Origin: Solwaraspora sp. WMMD791
GTDB lineage: Bacteria; Actinomycetota; Actinomycetes; Mycobacteriales; Micromonosporaceae
DNA length: 64,000 nt
Direction: 5' to 3'
Assembly: GCF_029581195.1 (NCBI RefSeq)
Contig: NZ_CP120737.1
Location: 5,743,001 to 5,807,000 of the forward strand
Positions 15,326-23,901 of this stretch are shown here, piece by piece. Numbering within the stretch: the first letter of the stretch is position 1; every line of letters begins with the position of its first letter. The translations under genes and the position numbers were made by a program. The notes beneath the pieces were generated by a model. The model was not told the origin of the DNA and ran no database searches. It saw only the letters and a list, made by a program, of their open reading frames with translations.

Positions 15326-17437
15326 ATGACAGGAACAGACCAGATCAGGCGTACCACCGACCGGAGATGGATCCGGCGCATCGCGGCGGCGACCGTAGCG
15401 GTCCTGGCCGGCGGCGGCATCGTCGCGGTGACGACGACGGCGGCCTCGGCGGCGACGGTCGACACCAGCGCGTGGTACGTCCTGGTCAACCGCAACAGCG
15501 GCAAGGCGTTGGACGTCTACAACCTCGCCACCAACGACGGGGCCCGGATCACCCAGTGGACCCGCAACAACGGCAACCAGCAGCAGTGGCAGTTCGTCGA
15601 CTCCGGCGGCGGCTACTACCGGCTCAAGTCGAGACTGTCCGGCAAGGTCCTCGACGTCTACAACTGGTCGACCGCCAACGGCGGCGCCATCGTGCAGTGG
15701 ACCGACCTCAACGGCACCAACCAGCAGTGGCGCCTCGCCGACTCCGACGGCGGCCACGTCCGCCTGATCAGCCGACACAGCAACAAGGCCCTCGAAGTGC
15801 AGGGCGCGTCGACCGCCGACGGCGGCAACATCGTCCAGTACGACGACTGGGGCGGCACCAACCAGCAGTGGCAACTGGTCCGCGTCGACGGCGGCGGCAA
15901 CCCCGACCCGGGCCCCACCACACCGCCCCCTCCAACGGGCGAGTACACGAATCCGGTGGTGTGGCAGGACTTCGCGGATGTGGAGGTGATCCGGGTCGAT
16001 GACACGTATTACATGACGGCGTCGACGATGCATTATTCGCCGGGTGCGCCGATTCTGCGGTCGTACGATCTGGTGAACTGGGAGTTCGCGGGTCATGCGG
16101 TGCCGAGGTTGGAGTTCGGGACGAAGTACGACCTGTCGGGGGCGCAGCGGGGTTATGTGCGGGGGATCTGGGCGTCGACGTTGAATTACCGGCGGAGCAA
16201 CGGGACGTACTACTGGGCGGGTTGTATCGATTTCAGTCAGACGCACATGTACACGTCGCGGTCGGTGGAGGGGCCGTGGACGAAGCATGCGACGTTGCCG
16301 TGTTACTACGACGCGGGGTTGTTGTTCGATGACGACGACACGCCGTACGTGGCGTACGGGAACGGGACGATCAGTGTGGCGCAGTTGTCGGCGGATGGTC
16401 GGTCGCAGGTGCGGGCGCAGCAGGTGTTCCAGACGCCGTCGAGTGTGGGGACGTTGGAGGGGGCGCGGTTCTTCAAGCGTAACGGGGCGTACTACATCTG
16501 GTTGACGCGGCCGGCGAACGGTCAGTACGTGTTGCGGTCGACGTCGGGGCCGTTCGGGCCGTACGAGATGCGGCAGGTGTTGTTGGACATGCGGGGGCCG
16601 ATCTCGGGTGGTGGGGTGCCGCATCAGGGTGGTGTGGTGCGGACGCAGAACGGTGACTGGTACTACATGGCGTTCGTGGACGCGTATCCGGGTGGGCGGA
16701 TGCCGGCGTTGGCGCCGATCTCGTGGACGGGTGACGGGTGGCCGCAGGTGCAGACGGTCAATGGTGCGTGGGGGGTGAACTATCCGCGGCCGAACCTGCC
16801 GGCGCCGCCGCGTGCGGTGAAGCCGTTGACGGGGGTGGAGACGTTCGCGGGGACGGTGTTGGGGCCGCAGTGGGAGTGGAACCACAATCCGGATGATTCG
16901 CGGTGGTCGGTGAACAACGGGTTGCGGTTGTCCACGGCGACGGTGACGAACGATCTCTACAGTGCGCGGAACACGTTGACGCATCGGATTGCGGGGCCGA
17001 CGTCGACGGCGACGGTGGAGTTGGATTATTCGGTGATGCGGGATGGTGACCGGTCGGGGTTGGCGATGTTGCGGCAGTCGTCGGCGTGGATCGGGGTGCG
17101 TCGTGACGGCGGGTCGACCCGGGTGGTGGTGACGAACGGGTTGACGATGGACTCCAATTGGAACACGACTGGCACCGGGGTCGAGGTGGCGAGTGCGCTG
17201 GTGTCCGGTGGTCGGGTCTGGTTGCGGGCGAATGCCGATATTCGGCCGGGTGCGGGGCGGCAGGCGCGGTTTTCGTACAGCACGGACGGGGTGAATTTCG
17301 TGAGCTTCGGGCCGGCGTTCACGTTGAACAACGAGTGGCAGTTCTTCATGGGCTACCGGTTCGGGATCTTCAATTATGCGACGCAGGCGCTCGGTGGCGC
17401 CGTCACCGTCCGACGGTTCGAACTCTCTACCCCCTGA
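15326..17437 (+). CDS. Secreted GH43 glycosidase with N-terminal ricin-type lectin domain
   Basis: The 703-residue enzyme has a signal peptide (about 1-49, ending ASA), a ricin B/CBM13 lectin domain (about 50-190, three repeats with QQQW or NQQW ends), a PT-rich linker, a five-blade GH43 domain from about 208 and a C-terminal beta-sandwich (about 505-703) as in beta-xylosidases. The likely catalytic trio is Asp218 (FADVEV), Asp329 (YYDAGLLF) and Glu378 (TLEGARF). It should cleave xylosides or alpha-L-arabinofuranosides outside the cell. ATG 15326 has GGAGG five bases upstream. The codon choice changes sharply from C-ending to G-ending between lectin and catalytic domain, which suggests domain shuffling. 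It is in an operon with GH127. Confidence 0.9.
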   Translation: MTGTDQIRRTTDRRWIRRIAAATVAVLAGGGIVAVTTTAASAATVDTSAWYVLVNRNSGKALDVYNLATNDGARITQWTRNNGNQQQWQFVDSGGGYYRLKSRLSGKVLDVYNWSTANGGAIVQWTDLNGTNQQWRLADSDGGHVRLISRHSNKALEVQGASTADGGNIVQYDDWGGTNQQWQLVRVDGGGNPDPGPTTPPPPTGEYTNPVVWQDFADVEVIRVDDTYYMTASTMHYSPGAPILRSYDLVNWEFAGHAVPRLEFGTKYDLSGAQRGYVRGIWASTLNYRRSNGTYYWAGCIDFSQTHMYTSRSVEGPWTKHATLPCYYDAGLLFDDDDTPYVAYGNGTISVAQLSADGRSQVRAQQVFQTPSSVGTLEGARFFKRNGAYYIWLTRPANGQYVLRSTSGPFGPYEMRQVLLDMRGPISGGGVPHQGGVVRTQNGDWYYMAFVDAYPGGRMPALAPISWTGDGWPQVQTVNGAWGVNYPRPNLPAPPRAVKPLTGVETFAGTVLGPQWEWNHNPDDSRWSVNNGLRLSTATVTNDLYSARNTLTHRIAGPTSTATVELDYSVMRDGDRSGLAMLRQSSAWIGVRRDGGSTRVVVTNGLTMDSNWNTTGTGVEVASALVSGGRVWLRANADIRPGAGRQARFSYSTDGVNFVSFGPAFTLNNEWQFFMGYRFGIFNYATQALGGAVTVRRFELSTP

Positions 17438-17455
17438 TCACTGGAGGACACACCC

Positions 17456-20212
17456 ATGAGTTCGTCATCTCTGAGCCGACGCCGCCTACTGCAGGCCGCC
17501 GGCGCGACCGCGGTGGTCTCCGCCACCGGTGTCACCACTACCACCGTCCTCGGCGCCGCTCCGGCCGCCGCGGCCCTGCCCCCCGTGCGCGCCGACATCG
17601 GCGTATCGGCCTACGGATTCGACGTCGGCCAGGCCCGCCTGACCACCGGACGTTGGCGGGACAACCAGAACCGCACCGTCAACTACCTGCGCTTCGTCGA
17701 CGTCGACCGGATGCTGCGCAACTTCCGGGCCAATCACCGGTTGTCCACCAACGGCGCAGCCGCCAACGGCGGCTGGGACAGCCCGACGTTCCCGTTCCGT
17801 ACCCACATGCAGGGGCACTTCCTGACCGCCTGGTCGTACGCCTGGGCGCTCACCGGCGAGGCCGTCTTCCGCGACAAGGCCAACTACATGGTGGCCGAAC
17901 TCGCCAAGTGCCAGGCCAACAACGGGGCCGCCGGTTTCGCCGCCGGCTACCTGTCCGGGTTCCCCGAGTCCGACTTCACCAGCCTCGAAGCGCGGACGTT
18001 GAACAACGGCAACGTGCCGTACTACTGCATCCACAAGACCCTCGCCGGCCTGCTCGACGTCTGGCGCTACCTCGGCAACAACCAGGCCCGTGACGTCCTG
18101 CTCGCGCTCGCCGGCTGGGTCGACTGGCGGACCGGCCGGCTCACCTCGAGCCAGATGCAGAACATGCTCGGCACCGAGTTCGGTGGCATGAACGCCGTGC
18201 TGACCGACGTCTACCAGCAGACCGGCGACGCGCGGTGGCTCACCGCCGCGCAGCGGTTCGACCACGCCGCGGTGTTCAACCCGCTCGCCGCCAACTCCGA
18301 CCAGCTCAACGGACTGCACGCCAACACCCAGGTGCCGAAGTGGATCGGCGCCGCCCGCGAGTTCAAGGCCACCGGCACCACCCGCTACCGGGACATCGCC
18401 AGCAACGCATGGAACATCACCGTCGACGCGCACACCTACGCGATCGGCGGCAACAGCCAGGCCGAGCACTTCCGGGCACCGAACGCGATCGCCGGCTACC
18501 TGCGCAACGACACCTGCGAGGCGTGCAACACGTACAACATGCTCAAGCTCACCCGGGAGCTGTGGCTGCTCGACCCGGGCCGGGTCGCGTACTTCGACTT
18601 CTACGAACGGGCATTGCTCAACCACGTGCTCGGCATCCAGAACCCGGCCAGCAACCATGGACACATCACCTACTTCACCCCGCTGAACCCGGGTGGTCGC
18701 CGGGGCGTCGGTCCTGCCTGGGGCGGCGGCACGTACAGCACCGACTACGACTCCTTCTGGTGCTGCCAGGGCACCGGCCTGGAGGTCAACACCGCGCTGG
18801 CCGACTCCGTCTACTTCCACGACGGCAGCACGTTGACCGTCAACCTGTTCGTGTCGTCGGTGCTGGACTGGGCCCAGCGTGGCATCACCGTCACCCAGAC
18901 CACCAGCTACCCGGTCAGCGACACCAGCACCCTCACCGTCACCGGCAACGCCGCCGGCACGTGGACGATGCGGATCCGGATCCCGGCCTGGACCAGCGGG
19001 GCCACGGTCAGTGTCAACGGCACCGCGCAGGGCATCGCCACCACTCCCGGCAGCTACGCCACCCTCACCCGGTCGTGGAGCCCCGGTGACACGGTGACCG
19101 TACGGCTGCCGATGCGGGTCACGACGGTGCCGGCGAACGACAACCCGAACGTCGCCGCCATCATGTACGGCCCGGTGGTGCTCTCCGGCAACTACGGCAA
19201 CACCGCGCTGAGCGCCCTACCCACCATCGACGTCGCGTCGGTCACCCGGACCAGCGGCAGCACGCTCGCGTTCACCGCCACCGCGAACGGCGCGACCGTC
19301 GACCTCGGGCCGTTCTACGACGCGCACGGCCACAACTACACCGTCTACTGGGCCACAGCGCCCGGTGGCGGCAACCCGGGATCGGCCAGCTTCCGGCTGG
19401 TCAACGCCAACAGCAACCTGGTGCTCGGGGTGCAGAACATGTCGACCGCCGACGGTGGCCTGGCACTGCAGTGGGACGACAACGGCACCGCCGACCACGA
19501 CTGGGAGATCCTCGTCGACGGTGGTGCGATCCGGTTGCGTAACGTCCACAGCGGCAAGGTGCTCGGTGTGGAGAACATGTCGACCGCCGACGGTGCCCGC
19601 ATCCTGCAGTGGTCCGACACCGGCACCGCCGACCACCGGTGGACGGTCGTCGACGTCGGCGACGGCAGCCACAAGCTGCGCAACGTGCACACCGGCAAGC
19701 TGCTGGGCATCTCCGGTGGCTCGACCGCCCTCGGGGCCCAGGCGGTGCAGGACCCGGACAACGGCAGCCTGGACAACCAGTGGCGGTTCCTGCCCAACGG
19801 CGCGCGCCGGATCCGCAACCTCGCCAGCGGCATGGTGCTCGGCGTGCAGAACATGTCGACCGCCGACGGTGGGCTGGTCATCCAGTGGGGCGACACCGGC
19901 ACCGCCGACCATCTCTGGACCGCGGTCACCGACACCGGCGGCTACCTGCGGCTGCGCAACTCGCACAGCGGCAAGGTGCTCGGGGTGGAGAACATGTCCA
20001 CCGCTGCCGGAGCGCGGGTGCTGCAGTGGGCCGACAACGGCACCAACGACCACCGCTGGCGGCTGCGCTACGGCACCGACGGCTGCTTCCGGATCCAGTG
20101 CGCCAACGGCGGGAAGGTCCTCGGGGTCACCGGCGGCTCCACCGCACAGGGGGCGCAGATCGTCACCGCCGACGACACCGGCGCCAGCCATCTGCTGTGG
20201 CGGTTCGTCTGA
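17456..20212 (+). CDS. Secreted GH127-type beta-L-arabinofuranosidase with C-terminal ricin-type lectin repeats
   Basis: The 918-residue protein carries a Tat-like signal (SRRRLLQAAGA) and a GH127-family catalytic region (about 40-635). Glu355, Cys357, Cys436 and Cys437 (CEACNT and WCCQGT) are spaced like the zinc-binding Glu/Cys set of HypBA1, where the second-position Cys acts as nucleophile; Glu337 (QAEHF) may be the acid/base. Residues about 640-918 hold two ricin-type trefoils with repeated VLGV(Q/E)NMSTADG units. It should release beta-L-arabinofuranose from plant glycoproteins such as extensins. GGAGG is eight bases before the ATG, and only 18 bases separate it from the GH43 gene. Confidence 0.9.
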   Translation: MSSSSLSRRRLLQAAGATAVVSATGVTTTTVLGAAPAAAALPPVRADIGVSAYGFDVGQARLTTGRWRDNQNRTVNYLRFVDVDRMLRNFRANHRLSTNGAAANGGWDSPTFPFRTHMQGHFLTAWSYAWALTGEAVFRDKANYMVAELAKCQANNGAAGFAAGYLSGFPESDFTSLEARTLNNGNVPYYCIHKTLAGLLDVWRYLGNNQARDVLLALAGWVDWRTGRLTSSQMQNMLGTEFGGMNAVLTDVYQQTGDARWLTAAQRFDHAAVFNPLAANSDQLNGLHANTQVPKWIGAAREFKATGTTRYRDIASNAWNITVDAHTYAIGGNSQAEHFRAPNAIAGYLRNDTCEACNTYNMLKLTRELWLLDPGRVAYFDFYERALLNHVLGIQNPASNHGHITYFTPLNPGGRRGVGPAWGGGTYSTDYDSFWCCQGTGLEVNTALADSVYFHDGSTLTVNLFVSSVLDWAQRGITVTQTTSYPVSDTSTLTVTGNAAGTWTMRIRIPAWTSGATVSVNGTAQGIATTPGSYATLTRSWSPGDTVTVRLPMRVTTVPANDNPNVAAIMYGPVVLSGNYGNTALSALPTIDVASVTRTSGSTLAFTATANGATVDLGPFYDAHGHNYTVYWATAPGGGNPGSASFRLVNANSNLVLGVQNMSTADGGLALQWDDNGTADHDWEILVDGGAIRLRNVHSGKVLGVENMSTADGARILQWSDTGTADHRWTVVDVGDGSHKLRNVHTGKLLGISGGSTALGAQAVQDPDNGSLDNQWRFLPNGARRIRNLASGMVLGVQNMSTADGGLVIQWGDTGTADHLWTAVTDTGGYLRLRNSHSGKVLGVENMSTAAGARVLQWADNGTNDHRWRLRYGTDGCFRIQCANGGKVLGVTGGSTAQGAQIVTADDTGASHLLWRFV

Positions 20213-20264
20213 CCGGCACCGGTCAGGGTCGGGCTGGTCGCCGCCACGTCGGCGGCCGGCCCGG

Positions 20265-21194
20265 TCACCGGTCGACGACGTCGGCCGCCGCCATCACCCG
20301 CAACGCGTTGGCGTCGACCCGCAGCCGTACCGGCGTCTCACCCGACAGCTCGCCGTCGATCTCGACCCGCGCCGGCCGGTCGGTCTCCACCAGCAGTTCG
20401 CCGACCGCGAGGAACGGGTCGTGGCGCAGCGTCCGGCGATGGCCGGTCGCGGCGTTGCGCACCGTCGCGCCCAACAGGCTGCGGCGGGTCGGCCCACCGA
20501 CCGGGTACGCCACCAGCAGCCGGTCGTCGGCGTTGGCGTCGGCGGTGATCGGCCGCCCCGCCTGGTGACCGCCGTTGGCGACGTACAGCTGATGGGTGGT
20601 GAATTCGCGGGTCCGGCCCTCGGCGCGGACGCTGACCCGCAGCGGCCGGTGCCGGGCCATCAACGCCGCCGCCGTCGCCGGGTAGGCCAGTTTGCCGACC
20701 ATCCGTTTGAGCCGGGGCGGAGTACGCAGCATCACGTCGGCGGACAGCCCGATGCCGACGTGGTTGGCGAACGGTAGGTCACCGGCGAGACCAAGATCGA
20801 CGTCGATCACCTTGCCCTCGGTGATGACGCCGACGGCCGCGTCGAGGTCGAGCGGGATGCCCAGGGTGCGGGCGAAGTTGTTGGTGGTGCCCAGCGGCAG
20901 CAGCCCGAGCGCGATGTCGCGGTGGGCGAGCAGCCGGGCGGCGGCCCCGATCGTGCCGTCCCCGCCACCGGCGACCAGCAGGTCCGGGGCCAGCCCGACC
21001 GCCTCGTCGAGGTTGCGTTCCAGTTCACCTGGCTCGTCGACCGGGTACGTCGCCAGCAGGTCGAAGCCGGCGGCGGTCAGCCGCTGCCGGGCGTCGCTGT
21101 AGAGCTGCCGACCCCGCCGCGACTTGGCGTTGACGATCAGCACCGCCCGCCGCTGCCGCCGGATGGCGTCACTGAGCTCCTGCTTGGTCCGCAC
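20265..21194 (-). CDS. Diacylglycerol/lipid kinase (DagK/YegS family)
   Basis: The 309-residue protein has the lipid-kinase catalytic domain: AVLIVNAKSRRG at the N terminus, the nucleotide loop GGGDGTIGAAA, LPLGTTNNFARTLG and a beta-rich C-terminal domain with VEIDGE. It should phosphorylate diacylglycerol or a related lipid at the inner membrane face, using ATP. It appears to be a single gene, convergent with the GH127 gene and only 52 bases from its end. A substrate other than diacylglycerol, such as a sphingoid-like or ceramide lipid, cannot be excluded. Confidence 0.9.
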   Translation of the reverse strand: MRTKQELSDAIRRQRRAVLIVNAKSRRGRQLYSDARQRLTAAGFDLLATYPVDEPGELERNLDEAVGLAPDLLVAGGGDGTIGAAARLLAHRDIALGLLPLGTTNNFARTLGIPLDLDAAVGVITEGKVIDVDLGLAGDLPFANHVGIGLSADVMLRTPPRLKRMVGKLAYPATAAALMARHRPLRVSVRAEGRTREFTTHQLYVANGGHQAGRPITADANADDRLLVAYPVGGPTRRSLLGATVRNAATGHRRTLRHDPFLAVGELLVETDRPARVEIDGELSGETPVRLRVDANALRVMAAADVVDR

Positions 21195-21252
21195 CGTCGC
21201 ACCCTATCGCCACTGCCTGTGCCGGCACTGTCGGGCGGCGGCGCACCCGAGG

Positions 21253-22341
21253 TCAGGCCGGCGACGCCGATGCCGCCGCGAGCGCGTCGGCCAGCGCGTC
21301 GGCCGGGTAGGGCGCGGTCCGGTCGCGGATCACGGCCTGCCAGAACCCACCCATGATGGTCGCGATCGCGGTGTAGCGCCGGATCAGTGTGACGGCCTCC
21401 GGCGGCAGCCGTGGATGGTCGTCACCCGGCCGCGACCGAAGGTAGTCCAGACACGCCGGCCAGGGCTCCCGCAACGCGTTGCCGATGACCGCGAAGACGA
21501 GATGAGTGGCGGTGTAGCAGCGGTCGTAGTGGCAGTGTCGCCGCAGGAAGGCGTACTCGGCCGGATCGAGGTCGAAGTCGGCGTGCGCGGCCAGGCCGAA
21601 ATCGGCGACGTAGATCTCGTGGCCGTCGGTCAGCAGGTTGTGCATGTGCGCGTCGAAATGCACGAAGTCATGCTCAGCGAGTAGTCGGGTGGTGCTTTCC
21701 AGTGACCGATCGACCATCGCGTAAGCGGCTGCGGCGGAAGATCCACCTGTCGCCGACCGCGCTGCCAGCCAACGGTCCAGCCGGTGTCCGACGTGCTCCA
21801 TGAACAGGACCAGGCTGGCCGGCGCGGCGCTGATCGCGGTCAGCCGGCGGCGGATCGCCGGGTGGCCGCCCCACCGCAAGACCCACGTGTCGATCGATGT
21901 GGGTTCCATTGGTTCCGGGCGTACCGGCAGGATCCGCCAGTGGTGCAGCAGCGGGAAACTTGCCGACCTGCCTTGCCGCACCCACTCCGACACGGTCCGG
22001 TGGGCGGCCAGCTCACGCCACGCACCGAACCCGGCGGATCCCACGCCGTACTGGTAGAAGGTCGGCAGCTCGAACAGGTTGCGGGTGCAGCCGTGGTGTT
22101 CGACGCGCAACTCGAGGTCGGTCAGGGGGACGCGTTTGACGAACACCGGGCCGCCGGCCACGTCGATCGACGCCGTCGTGCCGCCGATCCCGGTGCCGAG
22201 CGCCGTCGCGTCGGTCAGCAGACCGCACAGCTCGGTCTCGTCGAGACCACCGAGCCAGGTCGTGACGGTACGGTCGCGGGCCAGCCGGTCGATCGGATGC
22301 CGCCTGACGTCCGCGACCTCCATTCCTGTGTGGTCCGGCAT
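21253..22341 (-). CDS. Protein-kinase-like / aminoglycoside phosphotransferase-fold protein
   Basis: The 362-residue product has the APH/protein-kinase fold. A Lys in GGPVFVKRVPL could be the ATP-anchoring Lys; HFDAHMHNLL is the catalytic loop (His-x-Asp with downstream Asn) and VADFGLA carries the metal-binding Asp. The N lobe is unusual and short on glycine-loop features, although GTGIGGTTA may serve. I choose ATG 22341 because the open frame above it is a shadow of the membrane gene. The substrate is unknown and there is no transmembrane segment. It seems to be a single gene. Confidence 0.7.
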   Translation of the reverse strand: MPDHTGMEVADVRRHPIDRLARDRTVTTWLGGLDETELCGLLTDATALGTGIGGTTASIDVAGGPVFVKRVPLTDLELRVEHHGCTRNLFELPTFYQYGVGSAGFGAWRELAAHRTVSEWVRQGRSASFPLLHHWRILPVRPEPMEPTSIDTWVLRWGGHPAIRRRLTAISAAPASLVLFMEHVGHRLDRWLAARSATGGSSAAAAYAMVDRSLESTTRLLAEHDFVHFDAHMHNLLTDGHEIYVADFGLAAHADFDLDPAEYAFLRRHCHYDRCYTATHLVFAVIGNALREPWPACLDYLRSRPGDDHPRLPPEAVTLIRRYTAIATIMGGFWQAVIRDRTAPYPADALADALAAASASPA

Positions 22342-22426
22342 GTTCGCACCGTAGTCGAAGGGTCCGACAAACCTGGCCGCAGGCACCGGTGGTCCCCGTG
22401 GCCAGCGGTCGTACCCAGTCCGGAGG

Positions 22427-23746
22427 TCAGGACCCGGTGAGTACGTCGTACAGATCCGGCCGGCAGTCGAGCGCGGCGGCGCGCAGTGCCGCGACCCGGG
22501 CCACCTGCTCGTCCGGTGGCAACGCCCGCAGGCGCGCCAGCGCGTCGGCGACCATCTGCTGCACCGGGGGCCAGAACTCGTCCGGCCGGGCGTCGCGGCC
22601 CTGCAGCCACAGGCTGGCGGCGGCGCGGGCCGCCTGGATCGGCTCCCAGCCCGCGACGTCGGCGGCGGCGGCTCCGCAGGCCCAGGTGCCGGCACCGTCG
22701 AGGATGCTGGCCTCGATCGACTCCTGTCCGCTGATCACCGTCCCGTCGCCGTGTATGACCAGTTCCAGGTGAACGCTGTCGCGACGCTGCTCGACCCGGG
22801 TGCCGTGCCGGCTCGGCTCCTCGACGACCTGGGTCGGCGCGTCGGGCAGCCGGCTGAGCAGGGCCAGCGCCCGCCGGGCCGGATCGACGATCTGGGCCAG
22901 CGCGGGTTCGTGCAGCCGGGTGACGCAGACTCGGGGTGCCTCGTCGGTGCAGACCAGCGCGGTCGCCTCCGGGTCCGGCCGGACGGCCGGACCCGTTGGG
23001 GGGAACAACGCCAGCGCCGCGACCAGCCCGACGGCGGTGGGGATGGTGGCCAGCAGCCGGCTGCGGCGGGTGCCGGCCGCGTACAACGCGAACCCGGTCC
23101 CGGCGATGGCGGTGAACCAGACCAGCTTGCCGGCGACGACCCGACCGTCGATCATGGAGTACTGGTCGGCGTCGCCGAGGTAGGCCGGTCCGAGCAGCAG
23201 CACCGGGCGGTAGCTGTCGGCCCACCCGATCGCGACGACCACGATGGCGGCAAGACCGGCCAGGGCGAGCAGCGGAGCGGTGAGCCGCGACGGCAGCAGC
23301 CGGCCGACGCCGAGCCCCAGCAGTCCGGCGGCGGCGATGCTGAGCGCGCCGAGGAGCAGCGGCCCGTACCAGCCCGGCGGATGGTAGGTGGCCGCCAGCA
23401 GGGCGCGGCCGAGCCCGTCGAGCAGCCCGCCCACGTACCCGCCGGCCAGGCAGCCGGCGACCACCGTCGCCTGCGGCGCGACCCGGGACCACCCGGGTCG
23501 GGCAGTGCCGGCGAGCAGGTCGACGATGCCGGCGGCCCGGTCCCGTCGGCCCTGCCAGGCCCCGGCGGCGAGGGCCAGCGGCCACAACAGGTCCAGCCCG
23601 GCGTGGTGGGCGAGGACGGTTGCCATCCAGGCACCGTCCCAGCGTTCCGGATCGGCGGTCAGCCACGCCGCCGTACCGGCCAGGGCGATGCCGAACCACA
23701 GGGCCCCGGTACGGCGCAGTTCCGTCAGGAAGAGGCGGCCGGTCAT
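22427..23746 (-). CDS. Polytopic membrane protein, ABC-2 permease-like
   Basis: The 439-residue protein begins at ATG 23746 (MTGRLFLTELRR), the usual start of an ABC-2-type permease, and has about seven hydrophobic segments in the first 270 residues. The last about 170 residues are soluble and end in helices with ALPPDEQVARVAALRA. No ATPase gene is next to it, so it is an orphan if it is a permease. The open frame continues to 23836 but without membrane character. It is divergent from the methyltransferase-GNAT gene. Confidence 0.65.
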   Translation of the reverse strand: MTGRLFLTELRRTGALWFGIALAGTAAWLTADPERWDGAWMATVLAHHAGLDLLWPLALAAGAWQGRRDRAAGIVDLLAGTARPGWSRVAPQATVVAGCLAGGYVGGLLDGLGRALLAATYHPPGWYGPLLLGALSIAAAGLLGLGVGRLLPSRLTAPLLALAGLAAIVVVAIGWADSYRPVLLLGPAYLGDADQYSMIDGRVVAGKLVWFTAIAGTGFALYAAGTRRSRLLATIPTAVGLVAALALFPPTGPAVRPDPEATALVCTDEAPRVCVTRLHEPALAQIVDPARRALALLSRLPDAPTQVVEEPSRHGTRVEQRRDSVHLELVIHGDGTVISGQESIEASILDGAGTWACGAAAADVAGWEPIQAARAAASLWLQGRDARPDEFWPPVQQMVADALARLRALPPDEQVARVAALRAAALDCRPDLYDVLTGS

Positions 23747-23901
23747 CGCTGTACCGTCGATTCGTGAAGTGTCACAACCGGCAAGACGGCACCGGAGGCC
23801 CGCCAGGTTCTCCGCCAGATGTGACCTGAGTCTCACTTTGTCGCGCGGTGCCGGTGAGAACCCACTGGACTGTCGATGCCGGCGGCGGCGATGGTGGACG
23901 T

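Noticed and set aside
15230-16984. A 584-residue minus-strand frame opposite the GH43 gene
   Set aside because: It is a His/Arg/Pro-rich antisense frame, with no start signals and no recognisable domain.
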